Shown piece by piece: positions 22,291 through 29,728 of a DNA stretch of 61,304 nucleotides. This DNA comes from Roseitalea sp. MMSF_3546. Its GTDB lineage: Bacteria > Pseudomonadota > Alphaproteobacteria > Rhizobiales > Rhizobiaceae. Under the pieces are notes generated by a model. That model searched no databases. It was not told the origin of the DNA and was given only the letters and a program-made list of their open reading frames with translations. Position 1 is the stretch's first letter; every line of letters begins with the position of its first letter. Location: contig NZ_JASHKB010000023.1 of assembly GCF_030732865.1 (NCBI RefSeq), positions 1 to 61,304 of the forward strand, read 5' to 3'. The translations under genes and the position numbers were made by a program.

Positions 22291-22495
22291 AAGCCTTGTC
22301 GTCTTCGGCGCTGGACCACTCGGTGAAGACGGCGAACGGATCGTCGTCCATGCTGCCGGCCTTCTCGATGACGATGCCGGCCGGCGTCTTTCGATAGCGA
22401 AGGCGATCGCCGGGCTTGAGTCCGAGCAGGTCACGCACCTCGCGCGGAATGACCGTCTGGCTCTTGGACGTGATCTTGGAAAAAACTGACGTCAT
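22277..22495 (-). CDS. AbrB/MazE-type antitoxin
   Basis: A protein of 72 residues. The N-terminal half is a swapped-hairpin AbrB/SpoVT DNA-binding domain (KITSKSQTVIPREVRDLLGL, then KPGDRLRYRKT). The acidic C-terminal tail (DDDPFAVFTEWSSAEDDKA) would wrap the toxin. It probably also autorepresses the pair. The ATG at 22495 is chosen because the family starts a few residues before the K-I-T-S-K-x-Q motif. The upstream bases contain an AT-rich TAAGATAGCTTACCGTCTTA element (22500-22519), a short imperfect inverted repeat that may be the operator. Confidence 0.82.
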   Translation of the reverse strand: MTSVFSKITSKSQTVIPREVRDLLGLKPGDRLRYRKTPAGIVIEKAGSMDDDPFAVFTEWSSAEDDKAYGGL

Positions 22496-22526
22496 CAGCG
22501 TAAGATAGCTTACCGTCTTACCCGGT

Positions 22527-23225
22527 TCAATGTCCCGACGCCTGCACGGGTGGCAACCGCCAATCGATCGGCGCCAGACCATTCGCCTCCAGGAACGCGT
22601 TTGCCTTCGAGAACGGTTTGGAGCCGAAAAAGCCGTTGTGGGCCGAAAGCGGCGATGGATGCGGCGCTGTCAGGACCAGGTGCTTGGACCGGTCGACGAA
22701 GGCCGCCTTCTTCTGCGCGTATGAGCCCCACAGGATGAAGACGGCCGGCGTCTCGCGCGCGTCGACCAGCCGGATCACCGCATCGGTGAAGCGCTCCCAT
22801 CCGCGCCCGCGATGGCTGGCGGCCCGATGCGCCTCGACCGTCAGCACCGCGTTGAGCAGCAGCACGCCCTGTCTGGCCCAGTGTTCGAGATGGCCATGAT
22901 CGGGGGGCGCGATGCCCAGATCGTCCTCGAGCTCGCGGTAGATGTTGACCAGCGACGGCGGCACCCGCACGCCCGGCCGCACCGAAAAGCACAGCCCGTG
23001 CGCCTGGCCGGGCCCGTGATAGGGGTCCTGGCCCAGGATCACCACGCGCACCCGGTCGAGCGGCGTCGCATCGAGCGCGTGGAACCAATCCCCGCCGGGC
23101 GGGAAGATGCGCTTGCCGGCCGCCTTCTCGGCCACGAGAAACCGCTTGAGTTCGGCCATGTAAGGGCTTTCGAACTCGCTCCTGAGCGGCTCGCGCCAGC
23201 TTTCGTGCAGCTTGATGTCGGCCAT
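22527..23225 (-). CDS. ung: Uracil-DNA glycosylase, family 1
   Basis: A 232-residue enzyme that removes uracil from DNA to start base-excision repair. The water-activating motif GQDPYHG is at residues 65-71 (catalytic Asp67) and the minor-groove loop HPSPLS at 189-194 (His189). An [17 protein letters not shown] segment is also diagnostic. The ATG at 23225 is used; the open frame runs 39 codons further without similarity and would overlap the divergent yjbQ gene. It is monocistronic by appearance. Confidence 0.96.
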   Translation of the reverse strand: MADIKLHESWREPLRSEFESPYMAELKRFLVAEKAAGKRIFPPGGDWFHALDATPLDRVRVVILGQDPYHGPGQAHGLCFSVRPGVRVPPSLVNIYRELEDDLGIAPPDHGHLEHWARQGVLLLNAVLTVEAHRAASHRGRGWERFTDAVIRLVDARETPAVFILWGSYAQKKAAFVDRSKHLVLTAPHPSPLSAHNGFFGSKPFSKANAFLEANGLAPIDWRLPPVQASGH

Positions 23226-23262
23226 TTTACCTGATCCGGTCACCGGGCCATAGTGCGGCCGA

Positions 23263-23751
23263 ATGTCCACGCAAGCCAACAGGCCCGGCCGCCTGCCGGC
23301 CGAATTCCACAGCCAAACCATGCCGCTTGAACATCTGACCATCGAGACGAACGGTCCGGGCCTTTATGAATTCACCGATAGGGTCGAGCCCTTCGTTCGG
23401 CGCCACGCCACAACAGACGGCATTGTGACGGTGTTTGTCCGGCACACCTCCTGTTCGTTGCTCATCCAGGAAAACGCCGATCCTTCGGTGCGGCGCGATC
23501 TTCAGGCCTTTCTTGCCCGGCTGGTCCCGCCTGCGGACGATCCGTCCATGGATTTCATTACCCATCGCCTGGAGGGAGCCGACGACATGCCCGCCCATAT
23601 CCGGGCTGCCCTGACGCAGACCTCGCTCGGCATTCCCGTCGCCAAGGGCCGGATGCTGCTCGGGACCTGGCAGGGCATCTACCTGTTCGAGCATCGCGAC
23701 CGTCCGCACCGGCGTCAGTTGGTGTTGCATCTGGCCGCTGGCGCGCCGTGA
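23263..23751 (+). CDS. yjbQ: YjbQ/UPF0047 family protein
   Basis: A 162-residue protein of the UPF0047/YjbQ family, some members of which have weak thiamine-phosphate synthase activity that rescues mutants. The signature [20 protein letters not shown] and the C-terminal DDMPAHI...[12 protein letters not shown] block are both present, carrying the conserved histidines and glutamates that bind metal. True physiological role is uncertain. A second ATG at 23320 (MPLEHLTIE) would give 143 residues, closer to the usual size. It is divergent from ung. Confidence 0.85.
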   Translation: MSTQANRPGRLPAEFHSQTMPLEHLTIETNGPGLYEFTDRVEPFVRRHATTDGIVTVFVRHTSCSLLIQENADPSVRRDLQAFLARLVPPADDPSMDFITHRLEGADDMPAHIRAALTQTSLGIPVAKGRMLLGTWQGIYLFEHRDRPHRRQLVLHLAAGAP

Positions 23752-23757
23752 CGGCGA

Positions 23758-23766
23758 TGCTATATT
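23758..23766 (+). promoter_or_regulatory. Extended -10 promoter close to the second Uma2 gene
   Basis: TGCTATATT (TG-N-TATATT) ends 7 bases before the ATG at 23774, again implying a leaderless transcript. GGCCGCC between them is not a ribosome site. The arrangement mirrors that of the first Uma2 gene. Confidence 0.4.
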
Positions 23767-23773
23767 GGCCGCC

Positions 23774-24343
23774 ATGACCGTGCACGTGACCCAAGCCGCC
23801 GAAGGCCTGCCGCGCCGCCCCTTCTCCATCGCCGATGTCGAGCGCATGGTGGAGATCGGCGTGATCGGCCGGGACGAGCGCTTCGAACTGATCGGCGGTG
23901 AGATCGTACCCATGTCGCCCAAGGGAATCCGCCACGAGCGGCTGAAGGAACTCGTCAATGTCTGGCTCGTGCAGCACTATGTGCCCGGGTACCGCGTGAT
24001 CCCGGAGACCACCTTCCGCCTGTCGGACGACACCTATCTGGAGCCCGATTTCATCGTCTACGGCACGGACACCGATCTGGCCGAGTTGCGCGGCGACAAT
24101 TGCCTTCTGGCCATCGAGATCGCCGATTCCAGCCTTGCCTACGATCTCGGTCGAAAACCGCAGATCTTCGCCGCCTTTGGCGTGCGCGAACTATGGGTTA
24201 TCGATGCACGGACGCTGCAGACCCATATCCACCGCGATCCGACCCCGACCGGCTATCGCACCGTGCTACAGCGGTCGCCGGAGGACCGCCTGACGGCCCT
24301 CGCCGTTCCTGGCCATGCGCTGGTGATCGCCGACACGGCCTGA
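23774..24343 (+). CDS. Uma2-family protein (DUF820, PD-(D/E)XK nuclease fold), copy 2
   Basis: A protein of 189 residues, clearly paralogous to the gene at 21358. Shared blocks include [59 protein letters not shown] and [17 protein letters not shown]. The acidic active-site-like residues of the PD-(D/E)XK fold are kept in both. The last third diverges more. Function is unknown; a nuclease role is fold-based inference only. It converges on the DUF5996 gene with 10 bp between stops. Confidence 0.8.
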   Translation: MTVHVTQAAEGLPRRPFSIADVERMVEIGVIGRDERFELIGGEIVPMSPKGIRHERLKELVNVWLVQHYVPGYRVIPETTFRLSDDTYLEPDFIVYGTDTDLAELRGDNCLLAIEIADSSLAYDLGRKPQIFAAFGVRELWVIDARTLQTHIHRDPTPTGYRTVLQRSPEDRLTALAVPGHALVIADTA

Positions 24344-24353
24344 GCAGGCCCGA

Positions 24354-25286
24354 TCAGGCCGGACGCGGCACGCCCGGCACCCCATAGCCGCACTCGAGCG
24401 CGTCCCGGTCCCATTCGCCATGATCGGCGGCGGCGGCATAGGTGCTGTCGAGAAAGGCCATCAGCGCCGCATCGGGGTCGGCCGCGGCGCGCACCGCCGC
24501 ATAGGGCAGCACGAACTCCTGCAATTGCTCGTGCCAGTACGCCTGTTCGGGCGCGACGTCGGCCCCGGCCATCCCATCGGGCGTCGGATAGGCGTAGGAG
24601 AAGAACATCGCCTCCTCCACCCCATTGCCGCCCGGCCAGAAGCCGGCCGAGGAGACCTCGTGCGAATAGGCTTCGCGCGTCACCGCGTCGGGCAGGGCGG
24701 GAAATCCCCCCGGATGCGGCGGAGCATCGCGTCCCGAAAAGCGCGTCACCGCCAGGTCGAAGCTGCCCCAGAAGAAATGCACCGGCGACACCTTGCCCAG
24801 AAAACCCGACCGGAAGCGTGTGAACACCCGATCGATATCGACCATGGCCCGCCAGAACGCGGCCGCCTGGCCGCGATCGTAGGCGCCCGGTTCGGTCTGC
24901 CGAAAGAACGGCACCGGCTCGGGCACCTCGTTGGGGCTGCCATGGAAATCGCTCGGCGCACCGACGTCCGCGAGCGCCGCGACGAAGGCGGCACGAAACT
25001 CCGCGACCGACATGGGCTCAAGCGCTACCGTCGCGACCGCGCCTTCCGTGCTCGCCACCGTCAGCCGGTGATCGATGAAATCGAACCGGACCTCGAAACC
25101 GGCGTCCGTTGTCGCCACCAGCGAGGTCGTCAGCCCGCGCGCATCGACATAAAGCGGCACCTGCCATGAATGGTTCACCCACGGCGTGTTGGCGAGGCGG
25201 AACTTGCCCACCATCTGCGTCCACATGTGCAGGCTTTGCCCGGTCGGGGCGAAGGCGGGATAGTCGAGCTTGGGCCAGGCTGGCAT
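24354..25286 (-). CDS. DUF5996 family protein
   Basis: A soluble 310-residue protein of the uncharacterised DUF5996 family, recognised by the opening WPKLDYPAFAPTGQSLHMWTQMVGKFRLANTPWVNHSW (described here in parts) and by KVSPVHFFWGSFDLAVTRFSGR in the middle. It is rich in Trp, Phe and Pro, with no signal peptide or membrane segment. No catalytic motif is known to me. It stands alone between the Uma2 gene and dsbA. Confidence 0.8.
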   Translation of the reverse strand: MPAWPKLDYPAFAPTGQSLHMWTQMVGKFRLANTPWVNHSWQVPLYVDARGLTTSLVATTDAGFEVRFDFIDHRLTVASTEGAVATVALEPMSVAEFRAAFVAALADVGAPSDFHGSPNEVPEPVPFFRQTEPGAYDRGQAAAFWRAMVDIDRVFTRFRSGFLGKVSPVHFFWGSFDLAVTRFSGRDAPPHPGGFPALPDAVTREAYSHEVSSAGFWPGGNGVEEAMFFSYAYPTPDGMAGADVAPEQAYWHEQLQEFVLPYAAVRAAADPDAALMAFLDSTYAAAADHGEWDRDALECGYGVPGVPRPA

Positions 25287-25457
25287 GGTCGTCTCCGATG
25301 GCGATCAGGTCACGATAGGACGGGTCCGGCGCCACGGCAAACCTTGTCGGTAACGCACATGTTATCGATACGCCTTGCGATCGCGACGTGATCCGCCATG
25401 TTGGCAACAGATTCAGCCCGTTATACGGTGGACAAATCACTTCAGGAGACCTCGCCG

Positions 25458-26123
25458 ATGGCCGCTGCGCATCCCTTGACCCGTCGTTCCACGCTTCTCG
25501 CCCTTGCCGGCGCGCCGCTTGCCCTGTCCGCTTTCACGGGCGCCGGCTGGGCGCAGAGCGTGCCCCAGCCGGAAGGCGAGGTCGACATGGACGAGCTGCT
25601 CGAGCCCGGCCCGCTGCCCGAAATGGCCAAGGGCGACGCCGATGCGCCGGTCACCATCGTCGAATACGCCTCCATGACGTGCGGTCATTGCGCCACGTTC
25701 CACAACCAGACCTGGCCGGCGATCCGCGAAAAATATGTCGACACGGGCAAGGCGCGCCTCATCATGCGCGAATTTCCGTTCGACCCGCGCGCTGCGGCGG
25801 CCTTCATGCTCGCCCGCTGCGCGCCCAACGACGCCTATTTCCCTATGATCGACGTGCTGTTCGAGCAACAGTCCACCTGGGCGCGCGCCGAGAACGCCCG
25901 TGCGCCGCTGGAAAACATCGCCAAGCTGGCCGGTTTTACACAGGAGAGCTTCGAGGCCTGCTTGACCGATCAGCAGCTTCTCGATGATGTGAACGCCATT
26001 CGCGTGCGTGCGGCCGAGGAGTTCGGCGTCAATGCGACGCCCACATTCTTCATCAACGGGCAGAAATACACCGGAGCGCTATCGGTTGATCAGATGTCGG
26101 CGATCATCGACTCCATGCTCTAG
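25458..26123 (+). CDS. DsbA-family periplasmic thiol-disulfide oxidoreductase
   Basis: A 221-residue thioredoxin-fold protein. The N-terminal export signal (residues 1-33) has a twin-arginine-like TRRSTLLALAG and ends WAQ. The active site is Cys75-Gly-His-Cys78 (MTCGHCATF), and the cis-proline loop is NATPTFF. It probably oxidises or reshuffles disulfides of exported proteins, similar to the ScsC/DsbA-like proteins encoded upstream of smc in Rhizobiales. The ATG at 25458 follows CAGGAGAC. smc starts 50 bp downstream on the same strand. Confidence 0.9.
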   Translation: MAAAHPLTRRSTLLALAGAPLALSAFTGAGWAQSVPQPEGEVDMDELLEPGPLPEMAKGDADAPVTIVEYASMTCGHCATFHNQTWPAIREKYVDTGKARLIMREFPFDPRAAAAFMLARCAPNDAYFPMIDVLFEQQSTWARAENARAPLENIAKLAGFTQESFEACLTDQQLLDDVNAIRVRAAEEFGVNATPTFFINGQKYTGALSVDQMSAIIDSML

Positions 26124-26173
26124 GCTGGAGGTCAGCGCGCCGGCCGCGTCGACGCGCCGGCGGGACAGCCGTC

Positions 26174-29100
26174 ATGCGCTTTGACAAGCTGCGCCTGACC
26201 GGCTTCAAGTCGTTCGTCGAGCCGACCGAATTCATCATCGAGACAGGCCTGACCGGGGTTGTCGGGCCCAATGGCTGCGGCAAGTCCAATCTCGTCGAGG
26301 CGCTGCGCTGGGTGATGGGCGAGAGCTCGTACAAGAACATGCGCGCCTCGGGCATGGACGACGTCATCTTTTCGGGCTCGGCCACGCGGCCCTCGCGCAA
26401 CACCGCCGAGGTCTCGCTGTTTCTCGACAATTCGACCCGCACCGCGCCGGCCGCCTTCAACGATGCCGATCTGCTTCAGGTCACGCGCCGCATCGAACGC
26501 GAGGCCGGTTCGGCCTACAAGATCAACGGCCGCGACGCGCGCGCCCGCGACGTCCAGCTCCTGTTCGCCGACCAGTCGACCGGCGCCCGTTCGCCCTCGA
26601 TGGTCGGGCAGGGGCGCATCGGCGAACTCATCCAGGCCAAGCCGCAGGCGCGCCGGGCGCTGCTCGAGGAGGCCGCAGGCATTTCCGGGCTGCACTCGCG
26701 CCGCCACGAGGCCGAACTGCGCCTGCGCGCGGCCGAAGCCAATCTCGAACGGCTCGACGATGTCGTCTCCGAGCTCGAAACCCAGATCGACAGCCTCAGG
26801 CGCCAGGCGCGCCAGGCCAACCGCTTCCGCACCCTGTCGCGCGACATCCGCCAGGCCGAGGCGACGCTGCTGCACCTGAAATGGCTGCAGGCCAAGACCG
26901 CCGAGGCCGATGCGCAATCGGCGCTTTCGACGGCGACCGGCAGCGTTGCCGAGCACGCAAAGGCGCAGATGGAAGCGGCCAGATTGCAGGCGATCGCGCG
27001 TCAGAAGCTGCCCGGCCTGCGCGATGCCGAGGCGGAGGCGGCCGCCGCGCTGCAAAGGCTGACCATCGCGCGCGACCGGCTCGATGAGGAGGCGGCCCGG
27101 ATCGCCGCCCGCAAGCGCGAATACACCCAAAGGCTCGACCAGCTCGCCGAGGACATCGCCCGCGAACAGCGCATGATCGACGACAATGCCGGCATGCTCG
27201 AAGCGCTCGATGCCGAGCGGGTGCAGATCGAGCAGGCCGAGGCCGGCTCGGGGGCGCGCGAAGCCGAACTGGCCGAGGCGATCGAGGGCGCCCGCGTCCG
27301 GCTCGAGCACAGCGAGGCGGAGCTTGCTCGGGCCACCGAGGCGCGCGCCGAGACCGCCGCCTTGCGGACCCAGCTCGAGCGGCGCATCGCCGATGCCGAG
27401 CAAAAGCTCGCCCGGCTGGCGCGCGAGCGCGCGGCCACCGCCGCCGAGCGCGATGCGCTCGCCGAAAAGATCGCCGGACTGCCCGATCCGGCCGACAGGC
27501 AGGCCGCCGCCGAGGCCGCCGACCGCGCGATCGTTCATGCCGAGCAGCAAGCCCTCGCCGCCGAACGCGCCGTCACCGCCGCGCGCGCCGCCGAGACCGA
27601 ACTGCGCCCGGAACTGGCCACCGCGCGCGAGGCTCTCAACGCGCTCGAGGCCGAGGCGAAGACGATCGCAAGGCTGGTCAATGCCACCTCGGACGGTCTG
27701 TTCGCCGGCGTCATCGAAACGCTGAAGGTCGACAGGGGCTACGAGACCGCGCTCGGCGCGGCCCTTGGCGACGATCTCGACGTGCCCGTCGATGCATCGG
27801 CGCCGGCGCACTGGTCGCGCGTCGATCCGGCCCAGGACGACCCCGGACTGCCCGCCGGCTGCGAGCCGCTCGCTGCCCGCGTGCGCGGCGCGCCCGAACT
27901 GGCCCGGCGCCTCGCACAGATCGGCATCGTGGCCAGTGAGGATGAGGGCGCCCGGCTGCAAGCGGCGCTGCGCCCCGGCCAGCGCCTGGTCACGCTGCAA
28001 GGCGCGACATGGCGCTGGGACGGCTATGTCGCCGCCGCCGATGCGCCCACGCCCGCCGCCCAGCGGCTCGCCCAGAAGAACCGCCTGTCCGAACTCGACG
28101 GCGAGATCGCCGCGGCGCGCCAGGTGCGTCAGGGCGTCGAGGCGCGCATTGCCCAGGCCGAAAGCGCCACCCGCGCCGCCGTCGACGCCGAGAGCGCCGC
28201 GCGCACCGCCCTGCGCGACCGGCAGGAAGCGGCACGCAAGGCGCGCGAGGAGCTCGCCGCCGCCGAGCGCGCTGCCGGCGATCTTGGCCAGCGCCGCGCC
28301 GTGCTCGAACAGACCGTCGAGCGACAGGCCGAAGATGTGCGCGAGACCGAGGCCGTGCTTGCCGAGGCGCGCACCGCGCTTGCCGCCGAACCCGATGTCG
28401 GCGGTCTGGACAACGAGATCGCCCGGCATCAGGCGGTCGTCGCCGCCGATCGTGCCGCGCTCGCCGAGGCCCGCGCCGAACATGCCGGCGTCGCCCGCGA
28501 GCGCCAGGACCGCGCCAGGCGTCTTGCCGCCATCGAGCGCGAGCGCACCGGCTGGATCCGGCGACGCGACAGCGGCGCGGCGCAGGTCGAAACCCTCGCC
28601 AGCCGCCAGGCCGAGACCACAAAGGCGCTCGAGGCCATCGTCGAAACGCCCGAGGATTTCGCCCACAAGCGGCGCCTGCTCGACCGCCAGATCGAGGACG
28701 CCGATACCGCCCGCAAGGCCGCCGCCGACGCACTCGCCGCGGCCGAAGGCGAGGCGGGCGAGGCCGACAAGGCGGCCGCCGAGGCGCTGACGGCGCTGTC
28801 GCAGGCCCGCGAGGGGCGCGCCCGCGCCGAGGAGCGGCTGTCCGCCGCCGCCGAACGCCGCGGCGATTGCGAGACGCGCATCCGCGAAGCGCTCAACTGC
28901 GCTCCGCACGAGGCGTTCGCCGCCACCGGCCTTGCCGTCAATGACGAACTGCCCGGGATCGACCCGCTCGAAAAGCGGCTCGAACGGCTCAAGGTGGAGC
29001 GCGAGCGGCTTGGCGCGGTCAATCTGCGCGCCGAGGAGGAGCAGACCGAACTGGTCGCTCGCCGCAACGAGCTGACCGGCGAACGCGACGACGTCATCGC

Positions 29101-29635
29101 GGCGATCGCCGAACTGCGCGCGGCGATCGCCTCGCTCAACAAGGAGGGGCGCGACCGGCTGGTCGCCGCCTTCGATCTCGTCCAGGACCATTTCAAGCGC
29201 CTGTTCACCCATCTGTTCGGCGGCGGCACGGCCGAACTGCAGCTCGTCGAGAGCGACGATCCGCTCGAGGCCGGGCTCGAGATCCTCGCCCGCCCTCCCG
29301 GCAAGAAGCCGCAGACCATGACGCTGCTGTCCGGCGGCGAGCAGGCGCTCACGGCACTGGCGCTGATCTTCGCCGTGTTCCTGACCAATCCCGCGCCGAT
29401 CTGCGTGCTCGACGAGGTCGATGCGCCCCTCGACGACCACAATGTCGAGCGCTTCTGCGACCTGATGGACGAGATGGCGCGCCAGACCGAAACGCGCTTC
29501 GTTCTGATCACCCACAATCCGATCACCATGGCGCGCATGAACCGGCTGTTCGGCGTCACCATGGCCGAGCAGGGCATCAGCCAGCTCGTCTCGGTCGATC
29601 TCAATGCCGCCGAGGAACTGCGCGAGGCGAGCTGA
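26174..29635 (+). CDS. smc: Chromosome partition protein SMC
   Basis: A 1153-residue ATPase of the bacterial condensin that organises and segregates the chromosome. The N-terminal head has Walker A GPNGCGKSN at about residues 34-42 and a QGRIGELIQAKPQARR segment. Long Glu/Arg/Ala-rich coiled coils flank a hinge around residues 500-620. The C-terminal head has the signature LLSGGEQALTALAL and Walker B ICVLDEVDAPLDDHNVERF. Length is normal. Partners scpA/scpB are not in the window. The very GC-rich coiled-coil composition produces long spurious frames on the other strand. Confidence 0.97.
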   Translation: MRFDKLRLTGFKSFVEPTEFIIETGLTGVVGPNGCGKSNLVEALRWVMGESSYKNMRASGMDDVIFSGSATRPSRNTAEVSLFLDNSTRTAPAAFNDADLLQVTRRIEREAGSAYKINGRDARARDVQLLFADQSTGARSPSMVGQGRIGELIQAKPQARRALLEEAAGISGLHSRRHEAELRLRAAEANLERLDDVVSELETQIDSLRRQARQANRFRTLSRDIRQAEATLLHLKWLQAKTAEADAQSALSTATGSVAEHAKAQMEAARLQAIARQKLPGLRDAEAEAAAALQRLTIARDRLDEEAARIAARKREYTQRLDQLAEDIAREQRMIDDNAGMLEALDAERVQIEQAEAGSGAREAELAEAIEGARVRLEHSEAELARATEARAETAALRTQLERRIADAEQKLARLARERAATAAERDALAEKIAGLPDPADRQAAAEAADRAIVHAEQQALAAERAVTAARAAETELRPELATAREALNALEAEAKTIARLVNATSDGLFAGVIETLKVDRGYETALGAALGDDLDVPVDASAPAHWSRVDPAQDDPGLPAGCEPLAARVRGAPELARRLAQIGIVASEDEGARLQAALRPGQRLVTLQGATWRWDGYVAAADAPTPAAQRLAQKNRLSELDGEIAAARQVRQGVEARIAQAESATRAAVDAESAARTALRDRQEAARKAREELAAAERAAGDLGQRRAVLEQTVERQAEDVRETEAVLAEARTALAAEPDVGGLDNEIARHQAVVAADRAALAEARAEHAGVARERQDRARRLAAIERERTGWIRRRDSGAAQVETLASRQAETTKALEAIVETPEDFAHKRRLLDRQIEDADTARKAAADALAAAEGEAGEADKAAAEALTALSQAREGRARAEERLSAAAERRGDCETRIREALNCAPHEAFAATGLAVNDELPGIDPLEKRLERLKVERERLGAVNLRAEEEQTELVARRNELTGERDDVIAAIAELRAAIASLNKEGRDRLVAAFDLVQDHFKRLFTHLFGGGTAELQLVESDDPLEAGLEILARPPGKKPQTMTLLSGGEQALTALALIFAVFLTNPAPICVLDEVDAPLDDHNVERFCDLMDEMARQTETRFVLITHNPITMARMNRLFGVTMAEQGISQLVSVDLNAAEELREAS

Positions 29636-29728
29636 GCCGCCCGCCGGCCCGCATTGCTCCGGTATGCCCAAAGGCGGGATGGCGCTTCATGCTGCAATGC
29701 GATAGTGAGCCCCAAAGGGAGCGCGCGC

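Noticed and set aside
23738-23766. Conventional -35 for the second Uma2 promoter
   Set aside because: No TTGACA-like hexamer lies 16-18 bases before TATATT; only the extended -10 is supported.
26132-29671. Open frame of about 1180 codons antisense to smc, and long frames in other phases
   Set aside because: Explained by the GC-rich coiled-coil coding sequence of smc; composition is not that of a real protein.
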